Origin: Leptodontidium sp. MPI-SDFR-AT-0119
Taxonomy: Eukaryota; Ascomycota; Leotiomycetes; Helotiales; Leptodontidiaceae
Direction: 5' to 3'
NCBI GenBank assembly: GCA_020726505.1
Contig: JAHLEZ010000003.1
Location: 3,658,001-3,722,000 of the forward strand
Length of the DNA: 64,000 bases
Shown here: positions 12,347 to 25,546 of the stretch, in pieces
Layout: every line of letters starts with the position of its first letter
How positions within the stretch are numbered: position 1 is the stretch's first letter
Translations under genes and position numbers: made by a program
The notes under the pieces: model-generated
What the model was told of the DNA's origin: nothing
Seen by the model: the letters and a program-made list of their open reading frames with translations, nothing else
Databases searched by the model: none

Positions 12347-13805
12347 ATGAAGGCAATACGTATAGACAAATTTGTTGACGTAAGTCCTCTCCTCACCAAG
12401 TAAGGATCTTAAGTAAACGAGTGAAATCCTAGAAAATCGAAGATATCAGAATATCAGAGATACCAGTTCCTGAGCCCAAGGATGGAGAGGTTGTCGTTCA
12501 GATTGAAGCTGCGGGAGTGAATTTTGTAGATCTTCTATATGTAAGTTCTCTAAAAACACACTATCTCTCTTTCCATGTCAATGTTCAACATTTATTCCAA
12601 CATTCAAATACATTCCATTGCACATCTCCATCGAACCTCTTCTAACTATCTCAAGGCACGCGGCAAACACCAAAACAACCGCTCCCTCGTCACACCCCCC
12701 TTCACACTCGGCCTCGAATTCGCCGGGACCGTCCTCTCCTCCCCCATCTCCTCCCCATTCAAACCAGGCTCCCGCGTCTTCGGCGGCTCCCTCGGATCCT
12801 ACGCATCCCGAATCAGCGTCAACCCAACATCCCTCTACCTCATCCCCCAAAACTGGACATTCGCCCAAGCAGCCGGCCTAGCAGGTGAGTACTTCCCCCC
12901 TTGCTCTCCCAATATCTCAAGAACCGGATCTCAGGGATCATTGAGTATCTCAATATCAAATATCCTGGATCTTGTATCCCGAGTCTTGAAAAGGAAACGG
13001 AAAAAGAACGAAGTGCTAAAATATCAAACAGCCACCGCCCCCGTAAGTTACGGCGCCCTAATCCTCCGCGGGCGTCTCCAACGCAACGAAACAATACTCA
13101 TCCACGCCTCCGCCGGCGGCCTCGGTCTCTCCGCCATCCAAATCGCCAAAGCAGCCGGCGCGCGCGTCATCGCTACCTCTTCCTCTCTCAGCAAACTCTC
13201 CATAGCGAGGCAATTCGGCGCCGATGAATGTATCAACTACAGCTCTCCCGATTGGATCGATACCGTTCTCAAGCTCACTCAGGGGAGGGGTGTCGATGTG
13301 GTATTTGATCCTGTGGGGTTGGTGGATGGGAGTTTGAAGTGCTTGAGGCAGAGGGGGAGGGTTCTTGTGGTGGGGTTTGCGGGGATGCCGGGCGGAGGGG
13401 AGAGGATTGCTATGAATAGAGTGCTGTTGAGGCAGGCGCAAATTATTGGTTATGTGAGGACCTTTTCCATCCCCAATACCTTCTTGCAAACTATCCCGAT
13501 CTTTTGGCTTGTTCTTGCTTTCGATCATGTTGTAGCGACAGTATATACCGCTGTGGAGGTCTTGCTAACATTTATTCTCTCCAAAGCGCTATGGCGAGAC
13601 AGATCGCATTGATCCCGCGGAGACAGCTCAGATCTGGCGGGAGTTGAAAGTCTTGTGGGAGGAGGGAAAGTTCAAGCCTACTGTGTATGATGAGGAGTAT
13701 AGAGGGTTGGAGAGTGTAGTACGTGCTATGAAGGATTTGGAGTCGAGGAAGGTGTGGGGAAAAGCTGTGATTGTGATGGATGATGGGGATCGCCCGAAAC
13801 TTTGA
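12347..13805 (+). CDS. Zinc-independent quinone oxidoreductase (MDR family)
   Basis: Probable NADPH-dependent quinone or enone reductase of the medium-chain dehydrogenase/reductase superfamily, cytosolic. Five exons, 12347-12379, 12433-12540, 12656-12884, 13032-13453 and 13587-13805, give 336 residues, and every junction keeps frame. The GroES-like N-terminal domain carries IEAAGVNFVDLLYARGKHQ, the usual quinone-reductase signature. Catalytic zinc ligands of alcohol dehydrogenases are absent. The Rossmann domain has HASAGGLGLSAIQIAKAAGA, whose glycines bind the dinucleotide, then GADECINY and GVDVVFDPVG. The C-terminus ends in RYGETDRIDP and a helix typical of bacterial and fungal qor proteins. 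The third and fourth introns (147 and 133 bases) interrupt the reading frame with in-frame stops, so splicing is required. The substrate cannot be read from sequence. Confidence 0.9.
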
Positions 13806-14115
13806 ACAGTGGAGTTGTAGTTGATGCTACTGGGCAGATCAGAGGTTGGAAATGGAAGGTGATTTAAGCGAGGCCAACTCATACGAAGATCTTGAATGTT
13901 ACAATCGGGCTTGCGACTTGTAAGACAGGTCGACCGAAAGGTCATGTTTGTTCAAAAGGTGCGTATATGTATTCACCAACCATCCTCATGTAACTCTATT
14001 ATTTGTACATGGTATTCCATCAAGAAACAATTCAAAGCCAATGCATGTATTCCTCCCTAACCCCGAGCCCATTACAACCATTCCGAAACGCCGAACGATT
14101 CCTTCCTCATCCCTA
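13806..14115. other. Convergent intergenic region
   Basis: 310 bases between the stop codons of the oxidoreductase gene and the membrane hydrolase gene. Nothing beyond the expected 3' untranslated regions is visible. Confidence 0.5.
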
Positions 14116-15825
14116 TCATTCATTGTTGCTGTACTGTGTGATCGCATCGATGACTCTCCGTCTCGTGGCTGGCTTGTCGAATACTTGGGCATGATCCAAG
14201 TCTTTGAACCACAGCACGTCGATGCCAGTGCCTTTCCACGGTCTGGATTTCCACTCTTCTTCATCAAAGTCCGTGTCATCACTCTCGCCGTCACTGGGAT
14301 CTTCCGCCTCGGTACCTTCACCACCACTCAAACTCGCACTTGATCGATCGCCGTCGTCTCGACCCTCGAAATCTACCAGAACGCCAGTGGCTTTCTTGTT
14401 CTCATTCGCATGCCCATTAGTAGGCTTTGGCTCCTCACTCAGATATCTCCCAACGGCTTCCGTGTTGACAATCAAGTCTTTCCCACCGAGACTGACGGTC
14501 ACTCGTCTCCCTTGCATATCCTTCTTCCATAGGACATTTTCATTCCAGAAGAAATGTCGACCAAGAGTATGGCTGACGCCCATGTCCATGCTCGCGAAAT
14601 AATACAGCTGGTGTTCGTTCGCCTTCTTCGGTTGCCGGCGCGTGAAGTTGTACGCCACATCAGGTAGATGAAGCAGGATTGAGACAGGGTCTATCAAAAC
14701 CACCGGGCCGATGAGCGCAGAAGTTGCGGGCTCTTTGAGCAAGTGGGTTGTGATCACGGATCCATATGAATGAGTTACCAAGACACATTTCTGCCCAGGC
14801 AAAAGGTGCTCCAATAAAATTTGTTCGATCTCTGCGCACATCTCCGCACGACTCAACGCAGAATGGGTGATTCTGAAAGAAACCGGCATGACTTCTATGG
14901 CAATGATTCCAACCTGCTCATTTGGATCCGCCGACTCTAAGCCAGCAGTGGAATTTAGCTCGCTTAGAAAGTTGGTGTAGGGGTAGAGCCCGATTCCGAT
15001 GCCATGTATGAACACAACTGGAAGCTTGGTTTTCGAAGTATGCGGGCGGTGCCAGTATGTGGTATGCTTCGCAGGGGATCGGTACTTCGTGAGGAGAGTC
15101 TGTGGCCGGAGAGGGAAGAGGGTGAGGAATCGAGACAAGCCTGTGCGATGGAAGTGGAAGTTATGGTAGAGAAGCTTCATGTAGGTCAAGAAATCGACGA
15201 ATCCAACACACTATAATGAATGGTTAGAAAGTTAAGGATAATTCTGCGAGGGGCAACTTACGAAATACCACACCAAGCTGCGATGAAGCATGTCTACCCG
15301 GTCGAGCGTCAAGCGCAAGCACTCTGCCTTTCCTCTCCCTTCCTCTATTGGTTTCCCAATCAAGTCTTCCAGACCATCAACGTATTCCTCTAACTCCTCA
15401 TTGTCGTCACCAGGCGGGCCGTCGCGGTTAAAGAACGCCCATAGCAGGAAGTCCTTAACATTCTCCCGCTTTATGTCCTTCAAGTCCGCCCCAAGAAACC
15501 ACATCTGGAGGTATCCTTCGGGATCCGCAAGATTGTCATTGCATTGGGCAAAAAGCTCCCTCCTTTCATCGCGTGTAGGCGCAGGGGGGTGGATTGCTTC
15601 GCGTTGAAGGTAGTATCTGTATGGTAGGTAGACAAAGAGGAAGAATATGGACTCCGCAACAGCTACGCTCTCGATGATGAGCGGGACTGGGGATGTGATT
15701 GCGGTCTTCAATCCATACAGCGCAATCACCACTGCGCAATAGAGCAGGCAGATCGGTGCTAGGTAGTGCAAGCCTATTATGCAGAATCGTATGAAGATGT
15801 ATTCCGCTCTCGACGTTCCGATCAT
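14116..15825 (-). CDS. Membrane-anchored alpha/beta hydrolase
   Basis: Putative serine hydrolase or lipase of 552 residues. Exon 1 is 15262-15825 and exon 2 is 14116-15210; the 51-base intron has a CTAAC branch site. Two hydrophobic segments near the N-terminus (about residues 12-38 and 46-70) predict membrane anchoring. The oxyanion-hole region PVVFIHGIGIGLYPY lies near residue 255, the nucleophile elbow VTHSYGSV has Ser336, GGKDLIVN offers a candidate acid residue, and DLDHAQVFD gives a candidate catalytic His528. The elbow is THSYG rather than the common GHSxG. A Ser/Asp/Glu-rich insertion of about 40 residues precedes the last strand. The family is common and largely uncharacterised in filamentous fungi, so I give no substrate. 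The start is the first ATG of the open frame. Confidence 0.85.
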
Positions 15826-16817
15826 GGTGGCTTCGGTAGATGGACGGGGATGGAGGAAGTGGTCGAGGGTGCCAGATTGGGGAAGTCCTTGACTCTGCTC
15901 TTGTACTGCGATGATTCAGCCTTCAGGATGATGAATGGCATGTGGAGACGTGGCATAGGATGCAAAATAGCATGGGATGGATGGATGGAATAGAGGAGAG
16001 GGGAGGAGACGTGACGTTTCCCAACAGTTTTTCGGCAGTCGGTGAGGATCGATGCAGACTACTAGGTGGGTGGAAATATGGCAAAGAAATATCGTATGGC
16101 ATTATTGCTCTAGAGGATGCCGAAAGGAAGGACTTTCACATGCCCATGCAAAGTACGTGCAAACATCGTGGACCCTGCATGAATGGAATGGTTGGGACTC
16201 TCCAGAATCGAGAGCATCCCATTCGGCATCTGATATGAATGGAGTTGCCTGAAGTTTCGCGTCGCGTCCTGGTGATGAAGTGAAGTGTGTGCGTGGGCTT
16301 TCTTTCATGTGCACTCAGTCAGTCAGGGCAGGGCTGCCTCGGCTGGCTCAAGGCTCATTCATCAACGTCACTGACCAGGACCCTGCATAAACGGTGCATA
16401 ACCTTGAATTGCTTAACATAATATTTATTCGGCCGGGGTTTTACCGGCCGGTGGCAAAGCCTGTGCTAGACTGACAAGCGAGATTTTTGCTCCTGCATCA
16501 TCCCGAACACAAACACCAAGACTGGCGAGGGCATCGAAGATTTCCAGCAGCAAGTGATACTCAGCCCATCGCCTGTCGGAGCGGCCGCCATAGATGCTCT
16601 TATGTGTTCGGAATTGAATTGAATTGAATCAATCTACTTGCATTCACGCTCACGCCGTCACACACCAAGGATATATTCCGAAATTCTGTGGAAGCCAGAC
16701 TGGGGGCATTCAATGTACTTTCCAACGACCTCTCAAGGACATCGCGGTCCCTCTTGATTCATGGGAGCCCAACAAGAGCCATTCTTTTGATCCTGGTCAA
16801 ATTGAGACATAGCGCCA
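15826..16817. promoter_or_regulatory. Divergent promoter region with GC-rich hairpin and GAATT repeat
   Basis: Nearly 1 kb between the starts of the membrane hydrolase gene (-) and the WD40 gene (+). It contains an inverted repeat CGGCCGG / CCGGCCG at 16430-16436 and 16444-16450 with a seven-base spacer. A GAATT run of four units lies at about 16611-16629. No gene is supported. A regulatory role is inferred from orientation alone. Confidence 0.5.
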
Positions 16818-19800
16818 ATGGCACTCAGGGTTGGTCACTCAGCTCAGGATGTCTTCAACATAACTAACATTTACTAGCATGACCATATTTTGAATCCAGT
16901 CACAGCCCTTGGATTCTATGTTGCAGAATCAGGGTCTCCAGTTGTTTTGGCCGGCGAAGGGCCCTTCTTAAAAGTATTCGACGCAGAAACGAACAAGTTA
17001 CTTTCCGTTTGTGAAATTTTCGACGGCCAAACTATCCATGGCATCGCTATCCGAGAGGCTGGCGATCTTGAAAATTCTCCGCGAGTTGCTATATGGGGTG
17101 GCTCGTCCTTGCTGTTGCTACAGAAAAATGACCTTGAGAGTCTGCTATGCCACCACGTGAGCAGCATTGCCTCCTCTGTCACTGCGGTGTCCGATTGGAT
17201 TCTCGATGTTGCGATATCTCCATATGATGATACTTGCGTCCTGATCACCGCACACAATACTGTTCTTCAAGCAAGGCATGTCAAGGACAGGAAAGAGGCC
17301 AAGTTGGAGACTCTATCATCTCCTTCCAGATCTATTCTATACTCTGGAGATCTGGTATGGGAATCTCACACCCAAATACTGGTAGCCGCTGGCACGGTAT
17401 TTGGTGAGATTATCGTCTGGAATTGCTCTACAACTGGGAAAAGTCAAGTGATGTACACATTCTCCGGACATGAAGGATCCATATTCGGTGTCAACATTTC
17501 GTCCCCCGTCGTTCACCCGAATGGCACTATCGGCCGCTTACTTGCAAGTTGCAGTGACGATCGCACAATCCGTGTCTGGGATATCGCAAAGTCTCTGGAT
17601 CCAGTCACAGACAGCACTAGTTTGATACGGGAGACTGGATTCGGCGAGGATCACGGATCAGACACTCCAGTAGTGGCCAGCAGATGCATTGCCACTGTCA
17701 TGGGCCATGCTTCCAGGATATGGAGTGTCAAATTTCTCACTGGCGAGCCGCAAAATCCAATTCATTCCTCCATAAGCGTTCTCTCATTTGGCGAAGACTC
17801 AACAGCGCAGCATTGGTCGCTAGATTTCGGGAATAGTGATATCGATACGACAGAAAGCAATTCAACTCTGGCAGCCCCAAATCGCATGAAAATCCTCGCA
17901 CCTGGTAGATCGGCCAAGCTGAGCCAATTAAACATGTTCACATTTCACAGTGGGAAGCATATTTGGTCAACTGCAATTTTTCGACCTACGAATGCTTGTT
18001 GCCTACTCGTCACTGGTGGAGCCGACGGAAAGATATCTATGTACACTTTGGGTACAGGTGAAGCCCTCCCATTAACCTCAGTGCAGGTCAACTCGAAGGA
18101 GACATCAGCCGTATCTACAATACAAACCCACCAGCCCCCACGTTCCTTCACATGGGCCCTTGAAGATATATTCTCATTAGATCTACGGACTGCCTCAACT
18201 CAAGACGTTGTCCCCGAGGAACCTGATTCACAGCCAGGTTTGGCTAAAGATATCCCTCCAGAAACAGCCGCGACAAACAGCCAGCCTCCGAAAAGCAAGA
18301 AGTCTAAAAAGCTTGTCAAAGATGGGTTCAATCGATACGCTTTTGCATCCGACAACCAGGTGATTGCCACAACTAACTTTGGCCGGGTTCTGATTGGAGA
18401 CATCGATACAAAAATTGTCTGGAGCCAGGCACTGTTGCCCGAGACAAGCCGGTATGATCTGAATAATTACACTGTGATAGAAGGGCTCCCAGAGATTGGA
18501 ATTGCTTTCTTGGCAGGGGCGAATGGCACAATATTTGCTTACCAAAATGGACAGCCGCTCCAAGCAGTTGGGAAGGTAGAAGGTAAAGTCGCCGATATGT
18601 TCAAGTTGTTCAATTCTCAAACGAGCTCCTACGAGCTACTAGTCACGACTTTATCCAGTCCAGTTGCTACCGCATTTCAAGTTGAATGTTCAAGTATCGC
18701 AGCTCCTCAACTGTTGCCCTTGACTTCTTGCAATCTTCCGCATAAATTTGTGGTCACAAGTGCTGGTAGGGTCAACGGACTGCTAGTTATGGGTGCAAGA
18801 TCCGGGATGCTGGTATTCTACCAGACGGCAAAGAGTGCGGATCCCATCAACATCTGGACACCATCCAAGGACTCTGTCTCAGATGCCATTGCCACTATTC
18901 TCCCTTTGCCAGTAGCAAGCTTGGCTACGCTAGACGTCGGCCATTTTTTGACGACGGAACGCACAGGATGCTATTCGATATTCTCCTGCACGAGCACTGG
19001 CAGCGCGATTGAACCTGCCATAGATGTAACCGTACTCCGTGTCCATCACAGCAAACTTCCATTTGGGCCAATGATTGAGTCGGCGTGGTTTCACGACGGA
19101 GAGCTATTCTTTTATGGGTTCAAAAGCAAAAGCTTTGTCGTCTGGAACGAAACCAAACACTACGAGGTATCTAACGTTGATTGCGGTGGTGCACACCGAA
19201 GTTATGCATACTCTCCCTCAAGATCCTCGAGCGGCGGCCATTTCGTCTACACTAAAGCATCAAAATTATACCTTCACTCACAACGCAATCCATCCCATGC
19301 CATTTTGAAGCAGGGTGGTCACGGCCGGGAGATCAAAGCCTCCGCCGTCTCTCCAGGCGGCGATTTGATTGCAACCGGTGCGGAGGACACGACCATTCGT
19401 ATCTGGCACTACAACGACGCTGTCTTGGCCCTAGACTCTCATTTCGATTGCTTATCCATTATTGAAAAACATACCACTGGGATCCAGCATCTCCAATGGC
19501 ATGGATCAAAATATTTATTCAGCAGCGGAGGGAATGAAGAGTTCTTCGTCTGGGCAATTCAGTCAATTCCAGACTTTGGAATCGGCGTCGTTTGCGAAGC
19601 ATCATATCCCGACAGGAGTGCGGATGGAGATTTAAGGATCATGAGCTTTGATGTGACCGATCTACCTTCCGAATCTGAGGAAGAAGGCCGTTTGCTCGTC
19701 AGTTTGGCATTCTCGGATTCTACAATCCGGACTTATGCTTACTCGGAAGCTATTGGGTTCGAACTACTTGCCGTGGGTAGATACACTTCATCGTGTCTGA

Positions 19801-20420
19801 CTCAACTCCGACATATCCAGATTCTAGACGGACACATCTACTTTCTCACCGCCGCGACAGATGGCAACATCACCTTGTGGAAGGGAAATGTCTTGAATAG
19901 CGAATCTCTCGAAACTCAAGGCTGCACAAAACATAACATCCTATCGACCAGCAAGATCCATCAAAGCACCATCAAGACTCTCGATACGATGGCCGCCCGC
20001 TCTCATTTTGTGGTCGCTACCGGCGGAGACGACAATGCCCTTGCTGTATCTATTTACCCACTCGATTGTCTCCAAGACTCACAACCTAGGCCCAGGGTTT
20101 TCATCTTGAGATCCGCGCATTCTACAGCCGTCACTGGTCTCTCCATTGCGCTGGATACGGAAGAGTCTACTTTTAGTATCATCACATCGGGCAATGATCA
20201 GAGAGTGAAGAGATGGCAGGTGCGCCCGAATCTCAGAACGCACTTGGCTCCAAATCGGTTACCACAGTTAGACATCTCGCTGTCCGGTAATGTCTTCACT
20301 TCAGTTGCAGATGTTGGGGATCTTTCCATAATGAGCGTCGGTAAAGGGGCATCATCCACTAAAGCATTGGTCGTAGGAAATGGAATGGATCTTTGGGATA
20401 TCTCGAAATTGGCTGCGTAG
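16818..20420 (+). CDS. trm734: WD40 protein, WDR6/Trm734 (Rtt10)-like
   Basis: Probable non-catalytic partner of the Trm7 (FTSJ1) 2'-O-methyltransferase that modifies the wobble position of tRNA anticodons; in yeast Trm734/Rtt10 also acts in endosomal recycling. The long exon 16878-20420 contributes 1180 residues. It begins in phase after a TAG acceptor, so a short upstream exon is needed. The best candidate is a 12-base exon at 16818-16829 (MALR) and a 48-base intron with donor GTTGGT and a CTAAC branch site, giving 1184 residues. WDR6 hallmarks are VLAGEGPFLKVFDAETNKLL, IFDGQTIHGI, DWILDVAISPYDD and GTVFGEIIVWN. Several canonical repeats follow, such as LASCSDDRTIRVWD and IATGAEDTTIRIWHY. 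Length fits fungal members (about 1000-1250). The first exon is the uncertain part. Confidence 0.85.
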
Positions 20421-21298
20421 TAGCCTTGAAGGAATTTATGATTTGGTCTGGGTAGAACCATAAAGGCGTAGGCCCAGCGCCTCATAGGATAAATCCAAAA
20501 ATTCGTCCCACGAGTCTGTCTGCTCCACTGCGTCGTCATTTATTTTCGCAGTTGCCAACACATACCTTGACTCCCACCTTGAGGATATCTCATCCGAAGT
20601 GAAGCCATCCTTTGTTTGCCTTCACTACCCTAGATCATGAAAGCTTAATCTTGCAGTAATTTTCAACTAAGAACGCTACGCCGTTGATCCCGCTGCCTAT
20701 CAAGGGAAAAGGTAAAGCCAGGCCAAACTCGTCGATACTGCTTCGAGTCAAGAAGCATTCGCAACAGCACGGCCCTAAAACGGGTGGCTTATTCATATGC
20801 ACCTCGCAAGATTGATCGGCTACGCGAGTACGGTCGTATTCGCTGTTCCATCTGATATTCTGTCGCTGAGGACGTCACAACACACGTTTCAAAACACCAC
20901 TCATGACATCAAGTCCCTGCAGACACCCAAGTATGAAGCGTACTTTCGCTAAAGACCTGCTCGGACAATTACCTGGGCATGAGTAATCGATACCAGAATT
21001 TATGATAAATATCGCTGGAATTGGATGCATTTCCGTATTCTTATTCTTGTTCGTGCTTTCTTCGCTCGCTTGGTGACTTCGTTGCATGTGACAAGTTCCT
21101 GACAATAGTCTTTTTTGTTGGGTGGCGATTGTATTGGAGGATATATGGAATGACTGCTGCTGCTTTCAAAGTCCGGCCAAAACAGAATTTTTTTGAATTC
21201 CCGTCAATATATTACAACAGCAAGCTACATTCCAACCGCCTAGATCTCGAACATAGCCTACTCACAGTGAAGGGTTTTCGGAGGCACTAGCACCAGAA
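20421..21298. other. Intergenic region
   Basis: 878 bases between the WD40 gene and the P450 gene, both on the + strand. Open frames are short and lack recognisable domains. It presumably holds the 3' end of the first gene and the promoter of the P450 gene. Confidence 0.5.
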
Positions 21299-23250
21299 AT
21301 GACTTACCTCACTTTCCTCACTTCGGGCAACCTACCCACAATATGTTTAGCCTTTGCTTTATTTGTAAGTCAAAACCTCTTTCAAATCACTCAACATCTC
21401 CGATACTAACCGGGCATCCAGTACATCATCTATCAAGGCGCAACAGTCATCTACAACATCTACTTTCACCCACTTGCCAAATTTCCCGGGCCCGCATCAA
21501 GAACAGGAGTTCACGCTGGCGATTACTGGGAGCTCTACAAGGGGAGCCACCCCCAGAGTGTCAAAGAACTCCACGAAAAGTATGGAGACGTCGTCAGGAT
21601 CCGGCCAGACACATTGACATTCAACAGTGCCGCGGCGTGGAAAGGTAAGTTGGGAGACAGACAACCATAGAACTTGAACCCAGCGTACAGATCTTCCGCT
21701 AAAGTCTCGTAGATATCTATGGTATTCGTCCAGGCAAGAGTCAACTGCAGAAAGATCCTCAGTTCTACGCTATAACAGGAGACACGGGAGCTGATATCAT
21801 ATGTGAGTTCGCCGACAACCAAGCTCTGTATGCGACTTATAGTTTGGTATATTGACTGCTGCATATAGTCTCCGGTGATGCAGACCACGCACGCATGCGC
21901 AAACTCCTATCCCACGCTTTCTCAGATTCCGCTCTACGACAACAAGAAGATCTCCTCACGCCCTACTTCTCTCTCCTCGTGACCCGTCTAAAAGAGCAGA
22001 TCGACGGCCCAAACGCAGGGAAAGTCGACATCAAGAATTGGTACAACTTCCTCACATTCGACATCATCGGCGACATGTCGTTCGGGGAATCTTTCCACGC
22101 TCTAGAAGCGGGCGAGTATCATCAATGGATGGCGAACCTGTTTAATGGGGTTAAGTACGCGAGACTCATGGCTATTGCGTCGTTTTACCAGCCGGCTAGG
22201 ATGATTCTGAATATGATTGTGAAGTGCGTTCCTGCTATTGCGGCGGCTAGAGAGGAGCATTTATCGTTTTGTAGGAGGAAGACGGAGAGGAGGTTGGATA
22301 TGGATACTGATCGGAAGGATTTCATGTCCTATGTAAGTACGCTCCCGACCTCGAGTCTCTCTACATTCTGAATTTTAAATATATACTGACATGCCATGCT
22401 TGGAAGATTCTCCGCCACAACGACGAGAAAGGGATGAGTAGACAGGAGCTAATGAAGAATTCCGAACTCCTCATCATTGCAGGGTCCGAGACTACAGCAA
22501 CGCTCCTCAGCGGATTGACATACTTGCTTCTGAAAACACCACACGCATACGCCAAAGTGCAAGAAGAAGTCCGTTCGGCCTTCATATCCGCAGAAGAGAT
22601 CACATTGACCTCGACAGGTCAACTACCTTATCTCCAAGCCTGTCTCGAAGAAGCTATGCGAATGTATCCTCCAGTACCTATCGCGCTACCTCGACGGACG
22701 CAGCCCGAGGGAGCTATGATTGGCGGTCACTTCGTACCTGGAAATGTACCCCTCCCTCCCTCCCGAAAACATCTCGGCTGGCTTGAAATTCTTGCTAATT
22801 TCGATGAAATAGACTTCAGTAGCAGTCGCTCAACTTGCAACATATTACTCCAAGAATAACTTCCACGATCCCGAACGCTTCGCTCCTGAACGCTGGCTGC
22901 CTAATCCACCTGAAGAATTCAGGAATGACGTCAAGGAGGCGATGAATCCTTTCTCGACTGGACCTAGGAATTGTATTGGCAAGAAGTATGTTATTTCTCT
23001 TTTCTCTTCCTTCTGTACTTCTGTCCTCTGCTCGCTTCAACGTCAAAGACTGGTGACAAGGTGGCTAACGAATATTCCACCCAGTCTTGCGAACAATGAG
23101 ATGCGCTCGGTAATGACGCGTATGCTGTGGCACTTTGATATGCAGCTCTGTGAAGACTCTAAGAGTTGGGGTGAGAACCAGTTGGTCTATTTCTTGTGGG
23201 AGAAGCCGGCGCTGAATGTGGTACTCTCGCATCGTGCGGATTTGTCTTAG
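21299..23250 (+). CDS. Cytochrome P450 monooxygenase
   Basis: Heme-thiolate monooxygenase of 506 residues, expected at the endoplasmic reticulum membrane with a P450 reductase partner. Seven exons keep frame throughout: 21299-21364, 21422-21644, 21713-21802, 21869-22332, 22407-22745, 22813-22985 and 23085-23250. A signal-anchor helix occupies about residues 8-35, followed by the proline hinge FPGPASR. The C-helix has HARMRKLLSHAFSD, the I-helix oxygen-binding motif is AGSETTA, and the K-helix ExxR is EEAMR. The PERF motif is PERFAPERW, and the heme loop is FSTGPRNCIGK with Cys448 as axial ligand. All catalytic elements are present. The architecture resembles the large fungal CYP3-like clans (for example CYP65-type enzymes), but family and substrate need a database comparison. 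No other pathway genes are adjacent apart from a hydrolase of another type. Confidence 0.93.
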
Positions 23251-24035
23251 AGCCCTAGTTGGTTTCAGGGTGTGCTGGAAGTTCTGGAGCTTGGAGTTGG
23301 GATTGCAAGATAGACCTTTGAAGTTATATCACGGCAAGAGAACTATGGAAGAAATATTGAGGATTTATCGAGTCGGTGGCGTACATGGGGAATTGAATTA
23401 CTGCCAGGAATTGAATGCCTAAACGCTTGTTGTTAAAAGTCACCAACTGAGTCGGAGACTTTCTCTCCCAGAAACGGGGTAGCAAGTTGAGAGGCGTTGA
23501 GAACGTACTTGATAATAAGGAGAAAACCCCGGATGAATTAAGATACTCGTAGTTACAAGTCTTCACTCAGCCACTGAGTAATATATTGCAAAATCTAAGA
23601 TGCTAAGTTGATGAAGTGAGGTCGGGAGTTGCACATGGGAGGGAGATCCCAGCTCCACAAAACAAGCTTGGCGAGTCACTGCCGAGCCCGAGGCTGAGGG
23701 ACAACCTAACCTGAACTACGCCTCACCATCCACAAGAGGGAGTCTTCCAACCCTACCCAGACAGCATGACATCGCCGCCCTCGATTCCGACGTCGCCGAA
23801 ATTCCAAGAAAAGACGCCTACGCTGATCAGCTATTCAGCTGTCTCCCGAATCAATACCTGAAGCGCGCCCGTCATACGCATATCCGATTCCCCCGACCCG
23901 AAACCTAAACATCACATTGCCCCAACTACCCAACTACTTTTACCTGACGCCTCGACTACAGCACAATGCTTGCTACAAATTGGCCTTCCAGTATCGGATG
24001 AATCTCTCTGGGGCTAGGGCTCTGAATTGCCTGTC
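23251..24035. other. Intergenic region
   Basis: 785 bases between two plus-strand genes. No coding potential is convincing. The second half is rich in CCC/TCC blocks typical of a fungal promoter and leader. Confidence 0.5.
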
Positions 24036-25546
24036 ATGCTCCCTCCTCCTGCGTTGAGCTTCACCATCCCTTCTATCCAGGAAGACGTTATCCTCGACTG
24101 TCGTGTTTATCACCCCGCTTCCCTAACTCCAACGTCGATTTCACACCTCGCAGAATGGAACAAGAAGGCGGCCGTGGTGGCACATCCGTATGCGCCTTTG
24201 GGCGGTAGTATGGACGATCCAGTCGTGAGGTGTATTGTCAGTCTCCTGTTGAAACAAAACTTTGTGGTTGGAACCTTCAATTTTAGGTAAGCAGCCGTCA
24301 TCCTCACTTGGTGATGGATCAAGTTGCTCACGTTCTGTTGTGCAGAGGAGCAGGGAGTTCCAAGGGACGGACATCATGGCAGGCCAAGTCAGAACAGAAG
24401 GACTACATCAGTTTCGTTGCATTCATGGTCTTCTACATGTACCTCCTCTCGCCGCAACCGATACCTTTCGACCTACCCAGATTCACACGCTCGAATCCCG
24501 AATTACACGAACTAAGTCCTGTTCAATCCCAGGCAGTTTCTCCTCCTCATTCCAGCGACTCGCAGTACTGGAGCCCGGCTTCATCGGTAGATCTACCGCC
24601 AGCTACATTGGAGACAGAGGGTCCCGCTACGATTAACACGCAACCTCGACTTCTCCTCGCAGGGTACTCTTACGGAGCCTTAATAACGAGTCTGTTGCCG
24701 CCTATAATAAGCTCTATAATATCTCCATTTCAAACTCCAGCTCTAGGCTCAGCATATGCAGAGATTCGATTACGCGCCGAGAGTCTCGCTGCGCAGCAGA
24801 CTCTAGAGATAAACAGCCAGATCTCAGCGCTTCTGCAAACATACACGCGCCGGAGGGGTCGAAGTCTAAATGCAGATGAAATACTCTACGCGAAAGGACG
24901 GAAGCCGAGCGGTGTTCGTATGGGCGGAGGAGAGGATCTGAGGCGGGCAAGCCACGATTCCTTTCGATCAAGAGGCTCGTTTTCTATCGATGCACCAGAA
25001 TTGGTAAGGAAGAGTGTAGACAGAGTCCGATCGATTGGGAAACATAAACGAATGTCGCCGAAAAGGCACAACACGCACGACTCCATTTCGTCCTCTCTAA
25101 ATAGCAGACCCGGGTCACGGCATTCCCTTGCAACAAGTCTCGCAGACGAGAAAGCAGTAATAGACGATGAGCCGGTACTCAAACCTCTTCCTGGTGCTGT
25201 AGACGGTTTACAAATGGGTTATCTACTCGTCTCCCCCCTACAAGGAATAGTCAACAGTCTAGCCACACTCTGGACCTCCAAATGCTGGCGAGAAAAAGAT
25301 TCCATCTCCGAACACGAGATGAAGTTCACAGTCGATCCAACACTAGCTATATTCGGAGACGATGATGTCTTTGTCAGCGCTAGGAGGTTACGAGCCTGGT
25401 CTGAGAAGTTGAGAGATACTAGGAGAGAGGGCGGGACGGGCCATTTTAGGCATATTGAAGTCTCTGGTGCAGGGCACTTTTGGCATGATCGTCAGGCTAT
25501 CAAGACGTTGCAGGATCAGATTAGGAGTTTTGTGAGGGATTTATGA
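24036..25546 (+). CDS. Alpha/beta hydrolase with serine-rich insertion
   Basis: Putative serine hydrolase, 483 residues in two exons (24036-24286 and 24346-25546). The ATG at 24036 is used because the longer frame starts only with TTG. The N-terminal strand block reads AAVVAHPYAPLGGSMDDPVV and continues to VVGTFNFRGAGSSKGRTSW across the splice junction, a signature of COG2945-type hydrolases. The nucleophile elbow is AGYSYGAL with Ser192. A basic Ser/Arg-rich insertion of about 120 residues separates it from LAIFGDDDVF (acid candidates near residue 422) and GAGHFWHD (His461). The triad therefore looks complete. The insertion looks disordered and could be phosphorylated. No signal peptide or membrane segment is evident, so a cytosolic location is likely. 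Substrate unknown. Confidence 0.88.

Noticed and set aside
21299..25546. P450 plus hydrolase (and the later MFS gene) as a biosynthetic cluster
   Set aside because: There is no backbone synthase or pathway regulator, and housekeeping genes surround them. Adjacency alone is not evidence.
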